From NCBI GenBank assembly GCA_027618475.1, contig JAQCEJ010000045.1:1-40514 (forward strand): a stretch of 40,514 nucleotides of DNA, in the 5' to 3' direction. Source of the DNA: Planctomycetota bacterium (GTDB lineage: Bacteria; Planctomycetota; Planctomycetia; Planctomycetales; Planctomycetaceae). Made by a program: the position numbers and the translations under genes. The notes under the pieces are model-generated. The model saw nothing but the letters and a program-made list of their open reading frames with translations. It did not search any database and was not told the DNA's origin. Shown in pieces: positions 16,394-24,125 of the stretch (positions are counted from its first letter, which is position 1; each line of letters begins with the position of its first letter).

Positions 16394-17472
16394 CGTTCAA
16401 TGATGCGACCATTCCCTTACCGACATCGAAAGACGGGCTGACGATCTGTCAGGTGCTGGCGAGTCCACCGGGAACAGGGGGACTCGAAAAACATGTGATC
16501 GAAATCAGCGGCCGGCTCTCCGAGCGACATCGCGTGATTGTGATCGCCCCCGAATTTCTACGTGAGCAACTCGATGCCCGCGTGATCTTCGAGCCGGTGC
16601 CACTCGATTCCGGTCGCATCCATCCGGGCGTTCTCTGGCGGCTGCGCCAGGCTTTCAAAAAGCACCGTCCCGATGTGATTCACGCGCATGCCAACAAAGC
16701 GGCCGCGATGACGAACTGGGGAGCGTGGGGCCTCGCCTGTCACAAAGTCGCCACAGTACACGGACTCAAGCGCAATGCCAAAATGTTTGGCACGTTCGAC
16801 CGCGTGATCGCCGTCAGTCGCGGCGTCGGTTCGCGGGTGTCGCATCCGCACATCGATGTGATTTACAACGGCATTTCGCGCGACGAGATGGCGCGGGTCG
16901 ACGACACCTCTGCACGCACGCTTCGACAAGCGACGTCGAATCGGGTGGTTCTATCGGTCGGACGGATGGTTCCCGTCAAAGGGTTTGATATTCTGCTCGA
17001 CGCCTGGAAACAGGTCTGTGCCGAGAACGACGGCTGCGAACTCTGGCTCGTCGGCGACGGACCCGAACGCGCGGCGCTCGAAGACCAAGCGTCGCGACTC
17101 GAAATCGCCGACCGCGTGCGGTTTCTTGGCTTTCGCACCGACGTCGCTGCACTGTTAACACAGATCGATTTGCTGGCGATTTCGTCGCGTCGAGAAGGAT
17201 TTCCGTATGTGATGGTCGAGGGGCTGCATCAACGAAGCGTGGTTGTATCGACGCGCGTCCCCGGTGCCGAAGAATGGCTCCCCGACGAATTGCTTGTTTC
17301 CACCGAAGACGCGGCGGCGTTGGGCCGGCGGATCGCCTGTGTCCTCAATCATCCGACAGAAACCCGGTCGATCTGCGAACCCATCTGGAATAAAGCCGCA
17401 GCCGAACTGACTCAAGATTACATGATTCAACGTATCGAACAAACGTATCACGCAACGTTACGCGCCGCGTGA
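16390..17472 (+). CDS. Glycosyltransferase family 4
   Basis: This 360-residue GT4 enzyme follows the previous one with an ATGA overlap. The N-terminal half has ICQVLASPPGTGGLEKHV and DVIHAHANKAAAM; the donor half has LSVGRMVPVKGFDILLDAW, LVGDGPERAALE and the motif SSRREGFPYVMVEGL, giving E-x7-E. It likely works right after or before its neighbour in building the same glycan. The sugar specificity is unknown. It ends 73 bases before a methyltransferase gene that is probably in the same operon. Confidence 0.93.
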   Translation: MTFNDATIPLPTSKDGLTICQVLASPPGTGGLEKHVIEISGRLSERHRVIVIAPEFLREQLDARVIFEPVPLDSGRIHPGVLWRLRQAFKKHRPDVIHAHANKAAAMTNWGAWGLACHKVATVHGLKRNAKMFGTFDRVIAVSRGVGSRVSHPHIDVIYNGISRDEMARVDDTSARTLRQATSNRVVLSVGRMVPVKGFDILLDAWKQVCAENDGCELWLVGDGPERAALEDQASRLEIADRVRFLGFRTDVAALLTQIDLLAISSRREGFPYVMVEGLHQRSVVVSTRVPGAEEWLPDELLVSTEDAAALGRRIACVLNHPTETRSICEPIWNKAAAELTQDYMIQRIEQTYHATLRAA

Positions 17473-17545
17473 ACACTGACGAGGAATTCATTCCACAAAC
17501 TGAGTTCAAACATTCTTGCTTGACGATGAAGGTAAAAGGCCCGTT

Positions 17546-18337
17546 ATGAAACTTTCCGCCGACTGTCAGCCGTTCTTGTCGGGACGCCGGTTCTCGTCGC
17601 ACCTCGAAGTCAAATTCGATTTTGACGGTGACGACCATCGTTACCGCTCTCGTGTCGACTGGTTGCTCGATATTTGCCGTGGGAAACAGATCTTGCACGT
17701 CGGCTGCGTCGATCACGATATCGGATCCATCCGCAGCAAAATGCTCAAACGAAAATGGCTGCATCAATTGCTGGTCGAAGTCTCGGCCTGTTGTCACGGC
17801 ATCGACTTAAACGCCGAGGGAATCGAATTCATGCGCACCGAACTCGGCTTTGACGAGTTGACGGTTGCCAACGCCGTCGGAGACATCCCCGGCGAGATTC
17901 TCAATCGCAACTGGGATGTGCTGCTTCTGGCCGAAGTGCTGGAACACATCGGCAACCCGGTCGATTTTCTGACGCGAATGTACGAAAAATATCGACACTG
18001 CGCGCGTGAATTGATCATCACGGTCCCCAATGCCTTCGCATACGAAAATCTGCGATTTATCCGCCGCCGGAAAGAGAACATCAACTCCGATCACTTCTTC
18101 TGGTTCACGCCGTATACGCTCGCGCACGTTGTGACCGAAGCAGGGATGTCGCCGGGCGAAATCATTATGTGTCGCGGCGGAGTGGTTAAACCGTGGCAAC
18201 TGTACCGTAACTCGCGACTGTCAAAAAACCCGCTGTTGCGAAACAACATTCTGATGCGCATACCGCTGAATCAGAGCAACGATCAGCAGTCGATCACATT
18301 CGAAACCGAACACGATGAACTCCGTCACGCCGCCTAA
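17546..18337 (+). CDS. Class I SAM-dependent methyltransferase
   Basis: This 263-residue protein has a Rossmann-type methyltransferase fold: ILHVGCVDHDIGS corresponds to motif I (with VGC instead of the usual E/DxGxGxG), CHGIDLNAEGIEFM to the acidic strand, and WDVLLLAEVLEHIGNP to the AEVLEH motif of methyltransferase type 11/23 proteins. ELIITVPNAFAYEN and DHFFWFTPYTL complete the domain. It may methylate a sugar in the surface glycan. ATG 17546 is preceded by AAAGG; a TTG at 17516 is possible. Motif I is weaker than usual, so activity is likely but not certain. Confidence 0.85.
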   Translation: MKLSADCQPFLSGRRFSSHLEVKFDFDGDDHRYRSRVDWLLDICRGKQILHVGCVDHDIGSIRSKMLKRKWLHQLLVEVSACCHGIDLNAEGIEFMRTELGFDELTVANAVGDIPGEILNRNWDVLLLAEVLEHIGNPVDFLTRMYEKYRHCARELIITVPNAFAYENLRFIRRRKENINSDHFFWFTPYTLAHVVTEAGMSPGEIIMCRGGVVKPWQLYRNSRLSKNPLLRNNILMRIPLNQSNDQQSITFETEHDELRHAA

Positions 18338-18376
18338 ATTGCGTTCGAAGCTGTCATCCCCAAGGGAAACGTGACG

Positions 18377-19108
18377 ATGGAACTTTCAAGCGAACTGGTT
18401 CATAACCGCATCGGCCAGCAACTCAATTGGGTGGCGTTATGCGTCAAGTCGTTTTACCGCCGCAAGGAAAGGGCGCGGGTCTTGCAGCTGGCAGAGTTTA
18501 TTCCTCCTCATGCCGTGGTGTTCGATATCGGCGCCAATGCGGGCTCGTTTGCCAAGGAATTTTGCCGTATCCACGATAAAAGCTGCCAGGTTTACTGCTT
18601 TGAACCGGTCGCCTACACGCATTCGATCTTGTCGCTGGTGATGCGGTATTATTCCAACTCTGTTGTCGAAAAACTGGCGCTGACCGAGCGGAACGGCGCG
18701 TTGGACATTTCGATTCCTGTGAAATCCTCGGGACGGATGGGTGTTGCATTATCGCATTTCGGCGACGAGACGAGACGTGATTTCGTTCGCGAATCGGTGT
18801 CCACCATGAGGTTGGACGATTACGTCCGCGACAACGGCGTCGAGCGACTCGACTTCATCAAATGCGACGTCGAAGGGGCCGAATTGCTGGTTCTGCAAGG
18901 GGCCACGGCCACCATCGAAAAGTACAAACCGACGATCTATTGTGAACTCGAAAACGACTACACGCAGCGGCTCGGTTACGACGCCGGCGAAGCGTTTTCG
19001 TTTCTCGTCGACAGGGGCTATCGCGCCTATGTGAACGTCGAAGGGAAGGGATTTCAATCGATCGGTGCTTATGATCATCCGGCGGATTATCTCTTCCGGA
19101 TGGATTAA
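18377..19108 (+). CDS. FkbM-family methyltransferase
   Basis: This 243-residue protein matches FkbM-type SAM-dependent O-methyltransferases. VVFDIGANAGSFAKEF is motif I, VYCFEPVAYTHSIL is the acidic strand with the family FEP signature, and RLDFIKCDVEGAELLVLQGA is the conserved KxDVEGxE motif. In glycan loci these enzymes methylate sugar hydroxyls. A GTG at 18371 precedes ATG 18377; AAGGG is better spaced for the ATG. It follows the other methyltransferase by 39 bases and precedes the MBOAT gene by 108 bases, so one operon is plausible. Confidence 0.92.
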   Translation: MELSSELVHNRIGQQLNWVALCVKSFYRRKERARVLQLAEFIPPHAVVFDIGANAGSFAKEFCRIHDKSCQVYCFEPVAYTHSILSLVMRYYSNSVVEKLALTERNGALDISIPVKSSGRMGVALSHFGDETRRDFVRESVSTMRLDDYVRDNGVERLDFIKCDVEGAELLVLQGATATIEKYKPTIYCELENDYTQRLGYDAGEAFSFLVDRGYRAYVNVEGKGFQSIGAYDHPADYLFRMD

Positions 19109-19216
19109 ACGCGATCGGGACGAAGCGTTTTACATATCAAATGGTGATCCAATTCCGGCCTGCGGCCGTCTTCACTCTGAGTGAGAAAGCACAAAGACAA
19201 GGACGTTGATCGCGAC

Positions 19217-20632
19217 ATGGTTTTCAATTCATTTGAATTCGTCTGGTTTCTGCTGATTGTGCTGGTGATCTATTCACAGCTCAAGCATCGGGCACAGAAC
19301 GTGTTCCTGTTGGGGGCGAGTTACTGGTTTTACGGACGCTGGAACGAAAAGTTCCTGATGCTCATCGTGCTGACGACCCTCATCGATTACATCGCGGCAC
19401 TCCAGATTGAAAATGCAACCCACGAGCGGCGGCGAAAACTCTGGTTGTGGCTGAGCATGGTCAGCAACCTGGGGGTGCTCTTCGTCTTCAAGTATTACGG
19501 CTTCTTCGCCGAGAGTCTGGTGACGATGTTACAGACGGCGGGGCTCGATTTGTCGGCCGATTCTGTGTTTTTGCAGATCACGCTGCCGGTCGGTATTTCG
19601 TTTTATACGTTTCAATCGATGAGTTACACGATCGATGTCTACCGCCGCGATTTGAAGGCGACGCGATCGCTGGTCGATTTTTCGTTGTATGTGGCGTTCT
19701 TTCCGCAACTGGTTGCCGGCCCGATCGAACGGGCGACGACGCTTTTGCCCCGCGTTACGAACCCTCGTGATGTCACCGTTGAGAATATCACGTCAGGTTG
19801 CTGGCTGATCTTTCTCGGCCTTTTCAAAAAGGTCGTGATTGCCGACAACTTAGGCCGTCTGGTGCAGATCGTGTTCGATTCGCCCGAATCGGCTCGGGGG
19901 TGGGATCTCGTGTTCGGCGTGTGGGCATTCGCGTGGCAAATCTACGGAGATTTCAGCGGGTATAGCGACATCGCCCGTGGGACGTCGCGGCTGTTCGGGT
20001 TCGAGTTGATGCAGAACTTTCGCATGCCGTATTTCGCCTCCAATCCCCAGGAATTCTGGAGCCGCTGGCATATCAGCCTCTCCACGTGGCTCCGCGATTA
20101 CTTGTATATTCCGCTCGGCGGGAGCCGGAACGGCTCGCTTCAGACGTATCGCAATCTTTGCCTCACGATGTTTCTCGGCGGCTTGTGGCACGGTGCGGCT
20201 TGGCATTTTGTCGCATGGGGTATGTTTCAGGGAGTGTTGCTCGTCGGACACCGCATGATGTGTGGGCGCGTGTCGATCGATGACCGCACCTCCAAATCAT
20301 GGACGCCGCTGCGTGTGTTGAAGACCGTCGGATTCTTTCAATTGGTCTGCTTCGGCTGGCTGTTGTTTCGCGTGAATCAACTCAGCGACATCGCCACACT
20401 CGCCTCGCGATTTTCGCTCGGCGGTTCGCTGATGTTCTGGCAATTCCTGGCAGGATTCCTGCTGATTGTTCCTTTGTTGATGTTGCACATCCTGCAGGAA
20501 GCGTACGGCGACGAATTGTATGTGCACCGTTGGTCGTTCGTGCGACGGGTCGCCATCTATTCGCTGATGGGAGCAGGAATTCTGATATTTGGAGTGAAAA
20601 GCGGCAGTGAATTCATCTATTTCCAGTTCTGA
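19217..20632 (+). CDS. MBOAT O-acyltransferase, AlgI-like
   Basis: This 471-residue polytopic membrane protein belongs to the MBOAT family, close to AlgI/DltB-type proteins. The start MVFNSFEFVWFLL is typical. PVGISFYTFQSMSYTIDVY, PQLVAGPIER, YGDFSGYSDIARG and EFWSRWHISLSTWLRDYLYIPLGG are family blocks. His285 and His325 (GLWHGAAWHF) match the two conserved active-site histidines. It should transfer an acyl, usually acetyl, group across the membrane towards a surface glycan, working with the overlapping downstream DltD/AlgX-like protein. A GTG at 19181 is open; I chose ATG 19217, with AAGGA somewhat far upstream. Confidence 0.94.
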   Translation: MVFNSFEFVWFLLIVLVIYSQLKHRAQNVFLLGASYWFYGRWNEKFLMLIVLTTLIDYIAALQIENATHERRRKLWLWLSMVSNLGVLFVFKYYGFFAESLVTMLQTAGLDLSADSVFLQITLPVGISFYTFQSMSYTIDVYRRDLKATRSLVDFSLYVAFFPQLVAGPIERATTLLPRVTNPRDVTVENITSGCWLIFLGLFKKVVIADNLGRLVQIVFDSPESARGWDLVFGVWAFAWQIYGDFSGYSDIARGTSRLFGFELMQNFRMPYFASNPQEFWSRWHISLSTWLRDYLYIPLGGSRNGSLQTYRNLCLTMFLGGLWHGAAWHFVAWGMFQGVLLVGHRMMCGRVSIDDRTSKSWTPLRVLKTVGFFQLVCFGWLLFRVNQLSDIATLASRFSLGGSLMFWQFLAGFLLIVPLLMLHILQEAYGDELYVHRWSFVRRVAIYSLMGAGILIFGVKSGSEFIYFQF

Positions 20633-21710
20633 ACTCGGTCCGCCGGAAGGTCGGCAACCGTGGCGCATGGCGGCGAAGAGATCCGCACCGGCGATACTGT
20701 TGTCGCTCGCGCTGATCGGTGGAATGTCGTGGTTTGCGAATCAGCGGCTCGCCAGATATCCGCTGGCAGAGACATCGGCTCATCGCAAATTCGAAGCGAT
20801 CTCGCAGGCCCGGCATTATGATGCCATCATCATCGGCATGTCGCGCGCGCACTTCGGCGTCGACCCGAGTTGTTTCCCGGAAGGGGGAACGTATTACAAT
20901 CTTGCGCTTCCAGGGGCTGCCGGTCGAATGTCGCGGTTGACAGTCGATCGGTTTCTCGATGCGGGCAACACCGCTCGATATGTGCTTTTCGAAATGAATC
21001 CCCTTACGTTCGACCCCGTCGCGGCGTGGCGAAGGCCGTTTCATGACGCCGATGCCATCGGCAGCGAATGGGTCGATCAACTGCAATATCAGACGTATGG
21101 CCCCGATTCGCTCGAGACTGCATGGTATCACTGGGAGACAACCCCCTTGTGGTCGCGTCGCAGCCCTCCCGAATGGTTTTTCTTTGGCGTTGACCGACAC
21201 GAGACACGAACGTTCGGTTGCGATGAACGTGACAAGCTCGACCGCTATGTGATGGGTCATATTTCACTCGAAGACCAGCCGATTCCGCCGCGCGAGCGAG
21301 GGAAGACCGTCCGCAACGTGAACAAGCGTAAGAACCCCCTCTCGCTCGAAGAGGTTGCAGCTGTCGAGGCCCTCATCGTTCGTCTTCAAGCGGCCGGAAG
21401 CCAGGTGATACTTTTCGAAACCCCTCTTTGCAATTACAGAACCGTCGGCGAACCGTACGAACAATACAAGGAGGAGGTCGAGCGGATCGTCAATCAATAC
21501 CACCTCGTGCATTTGAATTATCGCGAACACAAAGTCGCCTCGGTGACAACGGATGTCGAACAGTATTTCTGGGACCGCACACATCTTTCGCAAAGCGGTG
21601 CGCTCGTCTTTTCGAAAGAGTTATGGCGAGATGCAGAATTGTCGCTTACGCCGCTCGATTCGCCGAATCAGGGTCCACGATTGGCAACATCACCTGTGAG
21701 TCGCCAGTAA
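20607..21710 (+). CDS. DltD/AlgX-like SGNH partner of the MBOAT
   Basis: This 367-residue protein has an N-terminal membrane anchor at about residues 28-44 and an extracytoplasmic SGNH-like domain. YDAIIIGMSRAHFGVDP places a serine (Ser79) at the nucleophile position, and FWDRTHLSQSGA gives the Asp323/His326 pair. The gene starts with GTG inside the last 26 bases of the MBOAT gene, a sign of coupled translation. Such pairs complete O-acylation: the MBOAT moves the acyl group and the SGNH protein places it on the polymer. An internal ATG at 20667 is an alternative start. Its last 65 bases overlap the GT9 gene on the other strand. Confidence 0.86.
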   Translation: MNSSISSSELGPPEGRQPWRMAAKRSAPAILLSLALIGGMSWFANQRLARYPLAETSAHRKFEAISQARHYDAIIIGMSRAHFGVDPSCFPEGGTYYNLALPGAAGRMSRLTVDRFLDAGNTARYVLFEMNPLTFDPVAAWRRPFHDADAIGSEWVDQLQYQTYGPDSLETAWYHWETTPLWSRRSPPEWFFFGVDRHETRTFGCDERDKLDRYVMGHISLEDQPIPPRERGKTVRNVNKRKNPLSLEEVAAVEALIVRLQAAGSQVILFETPLCNYRTVGEPYEQYKEEVERIVNQYHLVHLNYREHKVASVTTDVEQYFWDRTHLSQSGALVFSKELWRDAELSLTPLDSPNQGPRLATSPVSRQ

Positions 21711-22725
21711 AAAGTACGTCGCTGACGGCATTCCAGACTTCAGCCGGCGACAGCAGGTCAAGACATTCGTGTTGTGTGGGACACTCCTTTTTGAAGCAAT
21801 AACTGCAAGGCAATCGGCGATGCAAAACCCGATGACCGTCACCGAACGGACCGCTGGTTACGGGGTGTGTCGGCCCGAACAAAGCGACCACCGGTCCCCC
21901 CACCATCGCGGCCATATGCATTGGTCCGCTGTCGGTTGAGATCACCACACGCGCAAGACTCAACACGCCGGCCAGTGAATTCAAATCGGTCTTGCCGGCG
22001 AACGAAAGGCCTGGCGGACCGATTCCCTCTGCGATCCGATCTGCCAGTTCTTTATCGGAAGAGGCACCGGTAACGACGGGAACGATCTGTTGAGCAACGA
22101 GCGTTTTTCCGAGTCTGATCCAATGCTCTTCGGGCCAGCGTTTGGTGACCCACGCCGGGCTATGGCCGGGATTCAATACCGCAAACGGTTTTTCGAGAAT
22201 CCCGTGCGACTGAAGTATGGCGGCAGCCGATTCGCGACAGCGATCGAGCTGAGGAAATCGCTTCGTTAAAGGGGCCTGATGAAGGCCGATCGGTTTCAAG
22301 ATGTCGCGAAACAGTTCAACCGTTTGTTTTCCCGTGAGGTCGAGTTTGACGCGATGTGTATAAAACGGACCGCTTCGCGTACCGAGACGAACAGCGGCGC
22401 GGGTACTCCCTGCCAGCCAACGGCTGTATCGTGACGACTGCAAATCGACGACGAGATCGAATTGTTCTCGCCACAACGCCGCAGCGGTTTTCGTCCAGTT
22501 CCACGGGTTGTGATTGCGCTGGTGTGTGATCACACGATCGACGCAACTGTCGTCCGACATCAAACCGGCGGTCAACGGACCGGTCAGCACCGTCAATTCC
22601 GCTTGCGGATACCGCGATTTCAGTACGGCGAGCAACGGGATCACGTTCATCACATCTCCCAATGCCGAGAGACGAATGACGAGGATCCGACGGAATTCGC
22701 GAGACTGCAACGAAAGACTGTTCAC
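21646..22725 (-). CDS. Glycosyltransferase family 9, heptosyltransferase-like
   Basis: This 359-residue protein matches GT9 enzymes such as ADP-heptose:LPS heptosyltransferases. ILVIRLSALGDVMNVIPLL is the family start; FAVLNPGHSPAWVTKRWP, ISTDSGPMHMAAMVGG and ALFGPTHPVTSGPFG are conserved blocks. A cysteine cluster (PCSYCFKKECPTQHEC) follows, as in many members. It points to an LPS-core-like or other heptose glycan. I chose the GTG at 22725, which overlaps the upstream SGNH stop as GTGA and follows GGATGGTGG; the frame is also open to 22776. The gene converges on and overlaps the DltD/AlgX-like gene by 65 bases. Confidence 0.92.
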   Translation of the reverse strand: MNSLSLQSREFRRILVIRLSALGDVMNVIPLLAVLKSRYPQAELTVLTGPLTAGLMSDDSCVDRVITHQRNHNPWNWTKTAAALWREQFDLVVDLQSSRYSRWLAGSTRAAVRLGTRSGPFYTHRVKLDLTGKQTVELFRDILKPIGLHQAPLTKRFPQLDRCRESAAAILQSHGILEKPFAVLNPGHSPAWVTKRWPEEHWIRLGKTLVAQQIVPVVTGASSDKELADRIAEGIGPPGLSFAGKTDLNSLAGVLSLARVVISTDSGPMHMAAMVGGPVVALFGPTHPVTSGPFGDGHRVLHRRLPCSYCFKKECPTQHECLDLLSPAEVWNAVSDVLFTGDSQVMLPIVDPDSANRAA

Positions 22726-23450
22726 GCCACCATCCGGAAGAGATTGTGCTGGTCGGTATCCCATGAACCAAGGCATTCGACCATCGCTTCTGCGATCAAC
22801 GCCAACGCCGGTGCATTCAAATGAACGGCGTCGATATACGCCGCCTCCGTTGGCAATGACGCGACAATGTCGTCGACATCGAGATAGGATGCGTTGTGCT
22901 TATCAGCGAGTTCGCGAAGAGAGCGATTATAATCGGTCAATCTGAGATTGCGGTCGCGATCGTGCAACACCGGCACCGATCCCCACAAGACAACCTTCGT
23001 CGCCGGGTTGACAGCGCGAAGACGTTCGATCATTCGTTCGACGTTGTCGCGAAATTCCGCGAGGGGAACGACTTCTCCACACGGGACAATACGACTGAGC
23101 CACGGTTTTCTCAGTCGGCGCTTGGCCATCTTCAACAGTTTACGGCCCCACTTGCGCATGAGCGAATCGGGATAATACGGAATGTAAAACTTCGGAATTG
23201 TCGTCACCCAGGAATCGACCAGACCAAAATTGATCAGAGCAATGTCGGCGATGACCGGCTCTCGTCGCAGTCGATGGAAACCTTCTCGCGAGGTGCTCAT
23301 GGTGCGGCCCCAGTTTTGCACGTCGACGGCATATCCCCGCTGACTAAGCAACTTCGCCAATTGCGTCGGCAGCGACGACTGCTCCGGGAGAACTTCACAT
23401 CCCTCGGTGTTGCAATCACCAATCGCCAGCAGACTCAATCGCGTTTCCAT
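22722..23450 (-). CDS. SGNH-type protein with Cys in place of nucleophile Ser
   Basis: This 242-residue protein has SGNH/GDSL hydrolase blocks without a signal peptide. Block I is LLAIGDCNTEG, where Cys13 stands where the catalytic serine normally is. Block II glycine is Gly48 (QNWGRT), block III is NFGLVDSW with Gly76 and Asp79, and block V is IDAVHL with Asp207 and His210. It may be a Cys-dependent acyl transferase or esterase acting on activated glycans, or a non-catalytic relative. I chose ATG 23450, with GAAG upstream; the long frame beyond it is not protein-like. It is coupled to the GT9 gene through GTGA. Confidence 0.82.
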   Translation of the reverse strand: METRLSLLAIGDCNTEGCEVLPEQSSLPTQLAKLLSQRGYAVDVQNWGRTMSTSREGFHRLRREPVIADIALINFGLVDSWVTTIPKFYIPYYPDSLMRKWGRKLLKMAKRRLRKPWLSRIVPCGEVVPLAEFRDNVERMIERLRAVNPATKVVLWGSVPVLHDRDRNLRLTDYNRSLRELADKHNASYLDVDDIVASLPTEAAYIDAVHLNAPALALIAEAMVECLGSWDTDQHNLFRMVA

Positions 23451-24125
23451 AGAAACTGCTTCACCTAACTCTACTCGGGAAATCGGCCTCGTAAATCCAG
23501 AAGTCGAAGACCATCGATTCGCGCGAATCGACAATGCCTGGGTGGACAAGAAGTCGCAAATTACACGCCATTCGTCGAAATCGGTCAAGATCAGACGGAC
23601 CATTGTCGCCGATGGTGAATTGACAGCTGAACTCGATCGCCGATCGAATCCGGATCTCGTGATCATGTTCCATTGCAGAATCACCTGACACGCACGCGAT
23701 GTTAAGACAGAAAACACGAGAAAAATGGGGCGACTACGCATACAGCGACAACTCCCTTGCTTCCTTTGGGATGTACTCCATTTCGAATTGACGCTACACT
23801 TCCATTCTCTATTCTTAAACTTGGGATCCCTGACACACGTCATGCCGCTCATTCGGAGGTGTTGCCGTTTGAGCCGGGGTATTCGTTTCGTACTCTCCTT
23901 TTTTCTGAGAGTCGTCGCGTTTCCCATCGTCGTCATTTATTCGTGTTGTAATTTTCCTGGAATGGATGTCGCCGTCTCTTTTTCCAGGCACGATGCGTAC
24001 CGTCAATCGGTCGGTACTGCACGTTGTCGGTCATGCAAGAAGGGACGGCAACCTGTGTTTGATCAAATCTCCAGTCGGCAAGATCAAGTCGCTGAAGTCG
24101 TACAACGGACGGGAAGGTCATTGAG
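23451..24125. other. Divergent intergenic region between SGNH and alpha-glucan phosphorylase genes
   Basis: This 675-base gap lies between divergently transcribed genes and should hold both promoters. Open frames here lack recognisable products. A 52-codon frame at its right end is listed separately. No strong promoter hexamers, tRNA or palindromic repeats longer than about six bases stood out. Confidence 0.5.
23966..24124 (+). CDS. Possible 52-codon upstream ORF before the phosphorylase
   Basis: A frame from ATG 23966 (or an internal ATG at 23993) ends with TGA one base before the phosphorylase ATG. The product is basic (for example [16 protein letters not shown]) and matches nothing known to me. 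Its stop lies over the phosphorylase ribosome binding region GGGAAGG, so translation could influence the downstream gene. It could equally be chance. Confidence 0.22.
   Translation: MSPSLFPGTMRTVNRSVLHVVGHARRDGNLCLIKSPVGKIKSLKSYNGREGH

Noticed and set aside
22726-22776. Upstream extension of the GT9 gene
   Set aside because: It lies inside the SGNH gene; the GTG at 22725 has a better ribosome binding site and matches the family start.
23451-23936. Long N-terminal extension of the GDC-type SGNH gene
   Set aside because: The added 162 residues show no conserved domain and read like non-coding sequence; ATG 23450 begins right at block I.
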